Notes under the pieces: generated by a model
The model's database searches: none
Seen by the model: only the letters and a program-made list of their open reading frames with translations
What the model was told of the DNA's origin: nothing
Origin: a bacterium 210820-DFI.6.37
GTDB taxonomy: Bacteria > Bacillota > Clostridia > Peptostreptococcales > Anaerovoracaceae
Direction of reading: 5' to 3'
NCBI GenBank assembly: GCA_020558355.1
Contig: JAJCKG010000004.1
Coordinates: 62,001 to 126,000, forward strand
DNA: 64,000 bases
Translations under genes and position numbers: made by a program
Shown: piece by piece, positions 35,955-43,539 of the stretch
How positions within the stretch are numbered: the first letter of the stretch is position 1
How the letters are laid out: each line of letters opens with the position of its first letter

Positions 35955-36692
35955 TCAGTATTCCGCACTTACCACATTAATTTTTTTAAAGGAAGCCTCC
36001 GTTTCAAATTTAAATTTATGTTTGACTCCTGGCTTCCAATTTTCCGTATATGGCGTTTGCGTTTCTACAACGACACCATCTTTGTCTTCCAAATTGACAT
36101 TTAATAAGAAATAGTCAAAATTTTCTCCTGTTGTGTTTTCAATTACTGCCTCATATGTTTTATACCCGTACTGACTGTCAACTTTTTTAAATTTTGCATT
36201 ATCAATTATGTTTTGGATTTTAGTCGCTAAATCAGCAACACCTTTTAGCTCTTCCATATTCTTTTTATGCTCATCACTTATCGGAAGTTCATATGTTTCA
36301 TCAATTTCAACAATTAGTTTTGCTCTTTCGCGATAGATTGGATCATATTCTTCCCAAAACCTAATAATATTCGAATCATAATATTTCATTAATTCTTTAC
36401 TTTTTTCTATATAGCCAATATAAGTTTTTGCTTTTTCTCCAAAGTCCTTATCTTCAAATTCAGCGTCTTTATATTGAGAAATTTTATTTAGTTCCGCGTC
36501 AATATACGCCTCAAAATGCTCTCTGTTGTCAGTTGCTTTAGATTCTTCATCCGCGGCACTCAAATCCCATCTCGCTTCTAGTCCTGCTGCCATATCCGTT
36601 AAAAATTTATCATCAGTACTACTACCTCTGCCACACGCAACCAGTGAAATTATGCATGTTGTTACTAAAATAATTGCAATAATTTTTTTCAT
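35955..36692 (-). CDS. Lipoprotein with FxLYD-like C-terminal domain
   Basis: The 245-residue protein starts with a lipoprotein signal ending in the lipobox LVAC (Cys20), so it is exported and lipid-anchored. The middle (about 35-160) is charged and helical with DE/K repeats. The C-terminal 75 residues (NTTGENFDYFLLNVNLEDKDG...) resemble the FxLYD beta-sandwich common in Gram-positive lipoproteins. Coding bias is more AT-rich than in the core genes. Function unknown; it may belong to the accessory patch rather than the ancestral chromosome. Confidence 0.75.
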   Translation of the reverse strand: MKKIIAIILVTTCIISLVACGRGSSTDDKFLTDMAAGLEARWDLSAADEESKATDNREHFEAYIDAELNKISQYKDAEFEDKDFGEKAKTYIGYIEKSKELMKYYDSNIIRFWEEYDPIYRERAKLIVEIDETYELPISDEHKKNMEELKGVADLATKIQNIIDNAKFKKVDSQYGYKTYEAVIENTTGENFDYFLLNVNLEDKDGVVVETQTPYTENWKPGVKHKFKFETEASFKKINVVSAEY

Positions 36693-36819
36693 ATTCTTTT
36701 CCTTTTTATTGTCTACATAAAAACTTTTAACTTATACATATCTATTCTTCTGTTTAGGCAATCCACTTAACTCAATACTAGTTTCAGTGGGCTCAACTAA
36801 AACTTTATCACTCTCTAGG

Positions 36820-37914
36820 CTATTTTATTTTTACATTTTTTACTGTACTGTAAGCGCCGTATAATTTTTTTCCATTCGCTGTTTTATACGCTCTCATTTT
36901 TACATAATATTTTTTACCTTTGGATAAATTCTTTATAGTTTTTGATGTTGTCTTGTAGTTTTTTATAATTGTCGTTTTTTTACCGGATGTAAATTTTTTA
37001 TTTTTTGCGTAAACAATTTGATATCCTGTGGCTTTATTATCTTTTTTCCAGCTTAATTTCATTTGCCCTTTTTTGGATGACGTTACTTTATTAATTGTTG
37101 ATTTTTTAGGATTAACTGTAACAGTTATTTTTTTTGTTTTTGACGCAAGATAACAATCATTCTCTTTTGCGTTAATTGTTATAGTCGCAATTCCAGTGCC
37201 TTTAATTTGCGCCATCCCGTTAGAACTCATTTTTATTATGTTTTGATTACTTGAACTGTATACTAATTGTCCTGTACCTGAAGATTTTGCTCCTATCTTA
37301 AAGCTTTTCCCTCCATAAGTAGTTGTTTTATTTGACGCGGCAACTGTCTGCCTTGCTTTTACATAAAACGGCCACATAATATTGTCACCTGCACTTGAGT
37401 AGGACGCATAGCAATGTATCCAATATTTACCTAGTGGTTTGTTATAAGTGTCCCAGGTTACTGTTAACCGTGTTTCTCCAATTTTACTTGGGAAATAGCC
37501 ATCACAAGACCCCATTAAATTACCAGAATCATCGTATAGATCTACATAGTATTTCTGATTTGTATTCCCAAATGAAAACAAGGTAAAATGTAAATTAATT
37601 ACTTGTCCCGATAGAAATACCGCCTCTACGGTTTCGTATTCTGGTAATATTTTATCATCGTATTTACTACTTGGTGTCTTATTATTGTTATATCTATTTT
37701 TTAATTCAGTTTCCGCTTGTTCTTTTTGTAATTTTATCGTTTCCTTATACTGATTTAGCTTTTTTATGTTGTCAATGTTTTTGCTATCATTTTGAGTTTC
37801 CTCTGTTATAAGTTCGTTTTTCAAATTATTATTTTGTGCTGTTTGAGCAAATGTCGGCGTAGTACTCATAAGCATTAAGAGTACTATCAAAATCGCTATT
37901 GTTCTTCTTTTCAT
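36820..37914 (-). CDS. Secreted protein with bacterial Ig-like and fibronectin type III domains
   Basis: This 364-residue protein has a signal peptide (about 1-23, ending FAQ), a Gln/Lys/Asn-rich helical linker (24-95), a region with an aromatic-rich beta fold (about 96-190), a Big_2-like Ig domain (about 190-268, KTTTYGGKSFKIGAKSSG then ...TITINAKENDC), and a fibronectin type III domain (about 270-364) with the KATGYQIVYAKNKKF motif frequent in gut Clostridia. There is no anchor motif. Likely an adhesin-like or matrix protein. The gene is very AT-rich. Confidence 0.75.
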   Translation of the reverse strand: MKRRTIAILIVLLMLMSTTPTFAQTAQNNNLKNELITEETQNDSKNIDNIKKLNQYKETIKLQKEQAETELKNRYNNNKTPSSKYDDKILPEYETVEAVFLSGQVINLHFTLFSFGNTNQKYYVDLYDDSGNLMGSCDGYFPSKIGETRLTVTWDTYNKPLGKYWIHCYASYSSAGDNIMWPFYVKARQTVAASNKTTTYGGKSFKIGAKSSGTGQLVYSSSNQNIIKMSSNGMAQIKGTGIATITINAKENDCYLASKTKKITVTVNPKKSTINKVTSSKKGQMKLSWKKDNKATGYQIVYAKNKKFTSGKKTTIIKNYKTTSKTIKNLSKGKKYYVKMRAYKTANGKKLYGAYSTVKNVKIK

Positions 37915-38143
37915 TATTTAATCTTCCTCCATATCGTTTCTATTCTAATTTTGTTCCTACCACATGCAATCGTTGTTTCATACGTCTTATTGTAATATTT
38001 TTTGTTTTCACCTCACTATTTAATCGATTGGAACATTAATAATAAGCAATCCCATTATACCAGTTTGTAATACTTTTGTAAACATTTGTAGTATTTATTG
38101 AGCGACCTGTATACGATAAACTATATCTATGAGGTGATTAGTA

Positions 38144-38347
38144 ATGGAAAAATTAGTGATAACACCAAAACGTTTCACAGGAAAATCTTCCGTGATTTCG
38201 GCTCGTGTGCCAGATGAGATGATACAAGAACTGGATAAATTATCCGCAAAAACCGGAAAATCAAGAAATGAGCTATTAATTATGATGATTGAGTTTGCGT
38301 TTGATAATATTGAGATTGCGGATCCAAAACCAACACCATCTGTTTAA
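38144..38347 (+). CDS. Ribbon-helix-helix (Arc/CopG-like) DNA-binding protein
   Basis: The 67-residue protein has the ribbon-helix-helix pattern: a beta strand with VISARVPDEM (about 17-26), then helix MIQELDKLSAKTG, a turn, and helix SRNELLIMMIEFAF. Such proteins bind DNA as dimers and often are plasmid, phage or antitoxin regulators. A GAGGTGATT ribosome site is present. No toxin gene adjoins on the same strand. An inverted repeat AATACT/AGTATT lies upstream, a possible autoregulatory site. Confidence 0.75.
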   Translation: MEKLVITPKRFTGKSSVISARVPDEMIQELDKLSAKTGKSRNELLIMMIEFAFDNIEIADPKPTPSV

Positions 38348-38657
38348 TCACTCATGATAGCTTCTCGCAATTGATTTCTTAAGTATTTCTGAACGACTTT
38401 TTTATTTTTCTGTGTGTGTAATCTGGAGATAGATTTATTTCAATCATCTCTACCGTAGCAATCGTTTTTCATTTTTTCAATCAAAAATTTTCTTTCTAAG
38501 GCTTTTCACGCTCAAATTTGCAGAATATGAGGGCGTTTTATCTCGCTTATCTAATTTGGCAGACACTTTCTGGCAGATTGAGCCGTTCGCATTACTTTAA
38601 GCTTTTATCTATTTCAGATCCCGACAAGTGGCGCTTTTATGAAAAAGAAGCAATTAA
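38348..38657. other. Intergenic stretch without visible gene
   Basis: Between the ribbon-helix-helix gene and the terminator of the acidic-protein gene I see only AT-rich sequence, no convincing open frame with a ribosome site and no strong stem-loop. Confidence 0.5.
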
Positions 38658-38682
38658 AAAACCCGGAAGATTAACTTCCGGG
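38658..38682 (-). terminator. Terminator of the acidic-protein gene
   Basis: CCCGGAAG/CTTCCGGG arms around a short loop, followed on the minus strand by TTTTTTAATTG. Confidence 0.75.
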
Positions 38683-38716
38683 GATTATTAAATCATCCTA
38701 ATTATTTATATATTCC

Positions 38717-39493
38717 TTAGCCAATGTCATCAAAATATTTTTCGATACTTTCTCTCAATTTTTTCGCAAATTCTTCTCCCGCGTCGTCTGGCGCACTTTC
38801 GAAAATGCAATTAGCAAACGTCTCTTGTAGTGATTCATAACTATAACAGATCTTCCATGCAAGGACCTCCATCCGCCTATGATTTTTCCCATTGGCTTCA
38901 TCAATTAATTCTAATATCTTTTTTGTTATAGATTCTACTGAGGGAAGGTTTTCTCCTTTCTCCATCAACAGCACCCTTTTAAATTTTTCATGAGAACATG
39001 ACATGATTTTTTTATCATAGCACGCAAGAATGGCGTTATATTGTATATCAGTTAACGGTCGGTTCCAAGACTTTATCATTAATCCATACGCGCAAAACAA
39101 TAGCTCTTCCCAATTGCGAATCTTTGTTTTATCATTAGGATTCACCTCCAAAACTAGATTTGCGTACTTTCGATACAGCTCCCTTTGTTCGTCCCAAATT
39201 TCTTCAATATCAGAGCTGTCAATTTTATAATCCAACGCGTCTACGTCGTTGTCATCTTCTATCCATTCCCAGCCTTCGTTTTCTAAAGAGTCATCGTCTT
39301 CTTCCTCCCAGTCCTCTTTAAAGTCGTCATCTTCATCCTCCCAATCCTCTTTCTCTGAATAATCTTCAAACTCTTCTTCCTCAGACTGATCCCCAAAATA
39401 TGTTTCAAAAATTAATTCGTCTTGCGCGTCGAATCTTCCATTTTCATTATAGTCTCCAAATGGGTTCATACTCCCATCATATTTTTTAAACAT
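38717..39493 (-). CDS. Acidic protein with an EF-hand-like N terminus, unknown function
   Basis: I do not recognise this 258-residue protein. Residues about 13-25 read D-Y-N-E-N-G-R-F-D-A-Q-D-E, which fits the DxNxNGxxDxxDE calcium loop of EF-hand/dockerin type. A stretch of about 50 residues made almost only of Asp, Glu and Trp/Lys follows (about 33-85). The C-terminal 170 residues look like an ordinary helical domain. No signal peptide. The loop and the acid run suggest divalent-metal or polycation binding. It is AT-rich and lies in the accessory patch. Confidence 0.6.
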   Translation of the reverse strand: MFKKYDGSMNPFGDYNENGRFDAQDELIFETYFGDQSEEEEFEDYSEKEDWEDEDDDFKEDWEEEDDDSLENEGWEWIEDDNDVDALDYKIDSSDIEEIWDEQRELYRKYANLVLEVNPNDKTKIRNWEELLFCAYGLMIKSWNRPLTDIQYNAILACYDKKIMSCSHEKFKRVLLMEKGENLPSVESITKKILELIDEANGKNHRRMEVLAWKICYSYESLQETFANCIFESAPDDAGEEFAKKLRESIEKYFDDIG

Positions 39494-39744
39494 ACGATTC
39501 CTTTCTTTGGCCTTTCTGAGCCATCAGATTCCGTTGTAATCGATTTTAATTGGCCCGTGGATAAGTTGCTTATATCAAATTTTAAATCGCTTAAAAACGC
39601 AATTAAAAAGAAAAAACCAGGAAAGCTCCCCTTCCCGGTCTTCCTAAACATTTTTCGTATCTAGGGGAGATACGATTATGTTAATCATGTTTCCTTATTT
39701 ATTATATTATAGGAAACATCCATCGTCAAATTATGTATAAAAAT

Positions 39745-39787
39745 AAGTCATTTACATTTATTGGCAGGTGATGTAAATGACTTTTTA
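39745..39787. terminator. Hairpin with perfect 13-bp arms
   Basis: AAGTCATTTACAT (39745-39757) pairs with ATGTAAATGACTT (39771-39783), then TTTTATTA. It works as a rightward terminator, although the adjacent genes read leftward; it may be a leftover of a lost rightward gene. Confidence 0.5.
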
Positions 39788-39843
39788 TTATATGGTAAAA
39801 ATCCCCTTTATTTTTTTGGCTTTAACTATTTATCTCTTTTCCC

Positions 39844-39920
39844 CGTACGCCATTTCCATGAATTTCGTACGCCATTTTTACGCCATTTTTGTGGCGTATT
39901 ACGGTAATTTACGGTAATTT
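39844..39920. repeat. Cluster of short direct repeats beside metA
   Basis: CGTACGCCATT occurs at 39844-39854 and 39866-39876, with a shorter TACGCCATT at 39879-39887, and TTACGGTAAT is repeated in tandem at 39899-39918. The cluster is 46 bp from the 3' end of metA, at the sharp edge of the AT-rich patch. It resembles arm-type recombinase sites or the remnant of an integrated element; the minus strand there encodes a short Lys/Gly-rich open stretch (KNGVKMAYEI-like) that could be the tail of a lost integrase. No integrase gene remains. Confidence 0.4.
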
Positions 39921-39965
39921 ATGATATTTTTACAAATCGCTGTAACCATTGCAAAACCGCCTGTT

Positions 39966-40883
39966 TTACCGGATTTCTTGAATGTTAAACGGTGTGTTCT
40001 GATAGACGTAATAATTGAGCCAGTTGGAAAACAGCAGATTCGCGTGCGCTCTCCACCGGAATAGGATTTCCTTTTCCGGATCATCATCACGGAAATAGTT
40101 GGCTGGTACTTTAATATCCAGACCTTTTTTCACATCCCGAAAATATTCTCCCGCAAGCGTATCCTTATCGTATTCCTGATGCCCCAGAATGAAGATCTGT
40201 CTTCCGTTTTCTGTGGAAATGATATGCGGTCCCACTTCTTTTGATTCTGCCAGAATACGAAGCTCCGGATGCTCCAGAACCTCCTCTTTATGTATTTCCG
40301 TGTGTCTGGAATGCGGTGCGTAAAAGATCGAGTCAAATCCGCGCATTAAAGGATTGTGCGCTCTTGTTACCTTATGCTCAAAAACGCCGAAGACCTTTTG
40401 ATCCAGCAAATACTTCCTGACGCCGTAATAATAATACAGCGCGGCCTGCGCTCCCCAGCAGATGAACATATTACTGTAAACATGCGTTTTACAAAACTCG
40501 AAAATTTCGCACAGCTCTTTCCAGTAATCCACCTCTTCAAAAGGCATCTGTTCCACCGGGGCCCCGGTCAGGATCATCCCGTCAAAATACTCATTTTTGA
40601 TTTCATCCAGAGTTTTATAAAAAGCGTCCATATGCTCCTGGGAAATATGCGTGGAATCGTGAGAATCCATCTGTACCAGAGTCATTTCCACCTGCAGAGG
40701 GCTGTTAGCCAGCACTCTTGCCAGCTGCGTCTCGGTTGCTATTTTCGTCGGCATCAGGTTTACAATGACGATTTTCAACGGACGAATATCCTGCGTCATG
40801 GCTCTTCCCTGATCCATAGTAAAAATATTTTCATTCTGCAGCGCTTCTGCTGCCGGTAATTCATTTGGTATTATCAAAGGCAT
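39966..40883 (-). CDS. metA: Homoserine O-acyltransferase (MetA family)
   Basis: The 305-residue protein has the MetA-family layout with catalytic Cys in FICWGAQAALYYYYG (about residue 142), the His in HPLM/HSRHTEIH region and Glu in LGHQEYDKDTL. It transfers an acyl group (acetyl or succinyl) from CoA to homoserine, the first step of methionine synthesis; most Firmicutes members use acetyl-CoA. It lies 22 bp after metY, whose enzyme uses the acylated product, so the two form a pathway operon. Confidence 0.92.
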   Translation of the reverse strand: MPLIIPNELPAAEALQNENIFTMDQGRAMTQDIRPLKIVIVNLMPTKIATETQLARVLANSPLQVEMTLVQMDSHDSTHISQEHMDAFYKTLDEIKNEYFDGMILTGAPVEQMPFEEVDYWKELCEIFEFCKTHVYSNMFICWGAQAALYYYYGVRKYLLDQKVFGVFEHKVTRAHNPLMRGFDSIFYAPHSRHTEIHKEEVLEHPELRILAESKEVGPHIISTENGRQIFILGHQEYDKDTLAGEYFRDVKKGLDIKVPANYFRDDDPEKEILFRWRAHANLLFSNWLNYYVYQNTPFNIQEIR

Positions 40884-40905
40884 ATTTCTGCTTCCTCTTT
40901 TCTGC

Positions 40906-42195
40906 TTATTTTACTTTGTCTAACGCCTGATCAAAATCATAGACGATATCTTCGATGGCTTCCAGCCCTACGGACACCCGAATAAGGGACGGGCTGATGC
41001 CTGCCGCGATCTGTTCCTCTTCAGACAGCTGTCTGTGGGTCGTGCTGGCCGGATGGAGCACGGAAGTACGGATATCTCCCACATGTACTACGATGCTGGT
41101 CAAATCCAGATTCTCCAGGAATTTTTCACCGGCTTCCTTGCCTCCCTTTACGCCAAAGCAGAGAACGCCGCTCTGTCCCTTCGGCAGGTATTTTTGCGCC
41201 AGATCATAATACTTATCCCCTTCCAGTCCCGGGTAAGTGACCCACTCTACCATAGGATGATCTTTCAGATGCCGCGCCAGCTTCAGCGCGTTTTCACAGT
41301 GGCGCTCCATTCTCAGGTGCAGCGTCTGCAGTCCCTGATGGGTCAGATACGCGTTCATCGGCGCCATCGGGCAGCCCAGATCGCGGACCAGAACAGCCGT
41401 CAGTCTGGTACAAAACGCGGTGGGACCGAATTTTTCATAAAACTTCAGGCCGTGATAGCTCTCATCCGGCTCGGTCAGTCCCGGGAACTTTCCGGAAGCC
41501 TCCCAGTCAAATTTTCCGCTTTCTACAATGGCTCCGCCTACGCAGCTAGCATGGCCGTCCGCGTACTTTGTTGTAGATTGAATGACGATGTCCGCTCCCA
41601 GCTCAAGAGGTCTGCATAACGCTGGTGTTGCCAGGGTATTGTCTACGACAAAGGGCACCTTCAGTTCCTTTGCTATTTTGGAAAACTTTTCAAAATCCAA
41701 AACGCTCAGCGCCGGATTTCCTAAAGACTCACCGAAAACAGCCTTTGTGTTTGGTCTCGCGAATTTGAGGATTTCCTCCGCCGGAAGATCCTGATCCACA
41801 AAGTCCACGTCAATTCCCAGTTTTTTCAAAGAAACTCCCAGCAGATTGTGGGTCCCTCCATAGATATTCGAAGCGGAGATCACATGATCGCCCGCGTCAC
41901 ACAGGTTCAGTACCGTAATCAGCGTCGCGGCCTGACCGGAAGAAGTCGCGATCCCCGCGCTTCCGCCTTCCAGCAGCGCCATCTTTTCTTCCAGAGCCTT
42001 TACCGTCGGACTCCCCAGACGAGTATACATAAAATTCGGGCTTTCCAGGTCAAAAAGCTCCGCTACATCTTTTGAATTATAATATCTGTAGGTTGTATTC
42101 TGGACAATGGGAAGTACCTGAGGCTGGCCGCTCTCCGCCTTATACGCTCCATGTACGCATCTTGTCTCAAATGCTGGTTTCCGTTCTTTTGTCAT
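40906..42195 (-). CDS. metY: O-acetylhomoserine sulfhydrylase (aminocarboxypropyltransferase)
   Basis: This 429-residue PLP enzyme of the Cys/Met-metabolism family has the ATSSGQAA substrate loop, the lysine segment VIQSTTKYADGHASCVGG (PLP lysine in STTKY, about residue 209) and the family's C-terminal SVGLEAIEDIVYD. It converts O-acetylhomoserine plus sulfide to homocysteine. It is the first gene of a metY-metA pair. I looked for a SAM riboswitch upstream and do not see one. The gap of 42196-42348 holds GC-rich hairpin sequence but no gene. Confidence 0.93.
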   Translation of the reverse strand: MTKERKPAFETRCVHGAYKAESGQPQVLPIVQNTTYRYYNSKDVAELFDLESPNFMYTRLGSPTVKALEEKMALLEGGSAGIATSSGQAATLITVLNLCDAGDHVISASNIYGGTHNLLGVSLKKLGIDVDFVDQDLPAEEILKFARPNTKAVFGESLGNPALSVLDFEKFSKIAKELKVPFVVDNTLATPALCRPLELGADIVIQSTTKYADGHASCVGGAIVESGKFDWEASGKFPGLTEPDESYHGLKFYEKFGPTAFCTRLTAVLVRDLGCPMAPMNAYLTHQGLQTLHLRMERHCENALKLARHLKDHPMVEWVTYPGLEGDKYYDLAQKYLPKGQSGVLCFGVKGGKEAGEKFLENLDLTSIVVHVGDIRTSVLHPASTTHRQLSEEEQIAAGISPSLIRVSVGLEAIEDIVYDFDQALDKVK

Positions 42196-42348
42196 ATGTA
42201 TATTACCTTTCTTAGCCTTTCATATAGATATTCAATATCTTACACCATCTAACCTGAAATTACAAGGTCGGCTTTGTCTCTGCCGGGACTTACACATAAA
42301 AATCCGGCTATAACGCCGCAAAGGCGCGGAGCTGTTTCCGATTCGCTC

Positions 42349-42780
42349 CTATAGCTTCGCAATCTGATACATTTCCCTCAGCGTTTCTTGCCCTTTTGGA
42401 AAAGCATCCATAATGTTCCAATAACTGATTCCCGCCAAACCGTATTCCGCCACCAGCTCCAGCTTTGCCCGCCAGCTCCTGGCATCCTCAAACCAGACAA
42501 CATGATCGTTTCCCTCAGGGTCCGTATAGTAATAATAAGGCGACTGGGCCAGCTCATCAAACTGAATTTCCGCCCCAAAGCGCTGTGCCCTGGCAACCGC
42601 TTCATCGTTGGAAATTTTCTCTGCCCGGGACTCCCCTTGTACAAAAGGCAGCATCCAGTCATACCCATAATTTGGGATACCCATCAAAATCTGATCCGGC
42701 GGAATCTCGCTTATACCGTATTCAATAACCCGGCGCACCTGATTGAGAGGCGCTACAGCCATAGGAGGGCCGTATGTGTA
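42349..42780 (-). pseudogene. GH18 spore peptidoglycan hydrolase, 3' part, interrupted by the prophage
   Basis: Reading the minus strand, the frame is homologous to the C-terminal third of YaaH/SleL-type glycosyl hydrolase family 18 proteins: TYGPPMAVAPLNQVRRVIEYG, then GIPNYGYDWMLPF and the final GISYWNIMDAFPKGQ, the usual end of the barrel. The in-frame homology can be followed upstream only to codon TAC at 42778-42780; beyond it comes prophage sequence. The first two-thirds, with LysM repeats and the catalytic DxDxE motif, are missing. In Bacillus and Clostridia these enzymes degrade cortex fragments at germination or sit in the coat. The 5' part should lie at the other end of the prophage, outside the window. 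Confidence 0.8.
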
Positions 42781-42831
42781 GACCCGACAATGTAGTAAGT
42801 AATATAATTATTTAAATTTCAACGTTTTTTA

Positions 42832-42860
42832 TTGACAAGCACGTTATAACGTGCTATAAT
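42832..42860 (+). promoter_or_regulatory. Consensus promoter with palindromic operator at the prophage left end
   Basis: TTGACA (42832-42837), 17-bp spacer, TATAAT (42855-42860). The spacer is nearly filled by the perfect palindrome GCACGTTATAACGTGC (42839-42854). A strong promoter occluded by a bound repressor is the natural reading. Confidence 0.8.
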
Positions 42861-42894
42861 GTAATTGAAGTTAAGGAAAGGAGGTATATAAGAT

Positions 42895-43002
42895 GTGGAA
42901 CCAATAAAAAACCTGTTAGAAATAGCAAAGGACTTACTGGAAATCTTAGTCTTAGGGCTGACAGCTTGGCAACTGGGAAAGCCTAAAGACAAGAAAAAGT
43001 AA
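42895..43002 (+). CDS. Small hydrophobic peptide (possible type I toxin)
   Basis: A frame from GTG at 42895 encodes 35 residues: a short acidic amphipathic start, a hydrophobic segment (LLEILVLGLTAWQLG) and a Lys/Asp-rich end (KPKDKKK). AAAGGAGG lies 11-12 bp upstream. It follows a very strong promoter and is followed 7 bp later by a GC-rich hairpin. Length, single membrane segment and basic tail resemble type I toxins or holin-like peptides of Firmicutes prophages, but I see no clear sequence match, and an antisense antitoxin RNA is not proven. Confidence 0.5.
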   Translation: MEPIKNLLEIAKDLLEILVLGLTAWQLGKPKDKKK

Positions 43003-43004
43003 GT

Positions 43005-43040
43005 CCCCGAGGCGGTATTCACCGCCTCTCCCCTCCAGGG
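43005..43040 (+). terminator. Hairpin after the small peptide gene
   Basis: GAGGCGG (43009-43015) and CCGCCTC (43022-43028) form a GC-rich stem, flanked by CCCC/GGGG that could extend it, then TATGTTTTATTAT. Confidence 0.6.
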
Positions 43041-43072
43041 GTATGTTTTATTATACCACATCAAAGCAAAAA

Positions 43073-43234
43073 ATGAACAGAAAAAGAATTAACATTTTAT
43101 TGACTGCGCTTATGCTGTTAAATATCTTTGATGGGGATTTCTCCAATCCCAATATCTTGGATATTCTCAAGCTCGCATTGCTTATTGTTTGCTTTATCTT
43201 AAATAACAGGAGGAATGGAAATGTTAAAGATTAG
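43073..43234 (+). CDS. Small membrane peptide, unknown function
   Basis: A 53-residue frame from ATG at 43073 has two hydrophobic stretches (INILLTALMLLNIF and ILDILKLALLIVCFIL) and a basic tail. It overlaps the following phage regulator gene by 14 bp in another frame. The ribosome site is weak, so expression is uncertain. It may be a prophage-encoded membrane peptide, perhaps linked to the adjacent regulator. Confidence 0.45.
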   Translation: MNRKRINILLTALMLLNIFDGDFSNPNILDILKLALLIVCFILNNRRNGNVKD

Positions 43235-43421
43235 AGAAGTCCGGCTTGAAAAAGGTTTATCGGTTCCCAAACTCTCTGAATTATCCGGCGTTTCTCGTCG
43301 GACCATTCAGGATCTGGAGAAGCGCGGAGATTGTATGATTTCTACTGCCGCCAAACTGTCCTCTGCTATGAATGTGTCTTTAAATGATATCTGGGAATTT
43401 CAAGTCTGTCAGGAGAAATAA
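43221..43421 (+). CDS. Short XRE-family (Cro-like) regulator
   Basis: The 66-residue protein is almost only a helix-turn-helix: RLEKGLSVPKLSELSGVSRRTIQDLEKRGD, then helices ending in NVSLNDIWEF. Start at 43221 fits the AGGAGG site; the ATG 6 bp earlier is too close. Likely the phage Cro-like or immunity regulator acting on the palindromic promoters around it. Confidence 0.8.
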   Translation: MLKIREVRLEKGLSVPKLSELSGVSRRTIQDLEKRGDCMISTAAKLSSAMNVSLNDIWEFQVCQEK

Positions 43422-43462
43422 TGTCTCCTGACTATTTATTTTTACCTATATAAAATTACCAC

Positions 43463-43517
43463 TTGACAAAAGGATGTTAACGTCTTATAATTATATCATA
43501 AAACAAGACGTTAACAT
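43463..43517 (+). promoter_or_regulatory. Promoter with paired operators for the helicase/IbrAB operon
   Basis: TTGACA (43463-43468), 17-bp spacer, TATAAT (43486-43491). ATGTTAACGTC (43474-43484) sits in the spacer and its inverted copy GACGTTAACAT (43507-43517) just downstream, both centred on GTTAAC. An almost identical arrangement precedes the gene at 48688. Confidence 0.82.
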
Positions 43518-43539
43518 TATATCTAAAAGGAGGCAAATA

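Noticed and set aside
39844..39920. CRISPR array
   Set aside because: Repeats are 9-11 bp, only two to three copies, with irregular spacing and no cas genes nearby.
42196..42348. SAM (S-box) riboswitch for metY-metA
   Set aside because: This gap is downstream of the GH18 remnant and upstream of metY; it has only a terminator-like hairpin and lacks the S-box core; its length is also too small for the full aptamer plus terminator.
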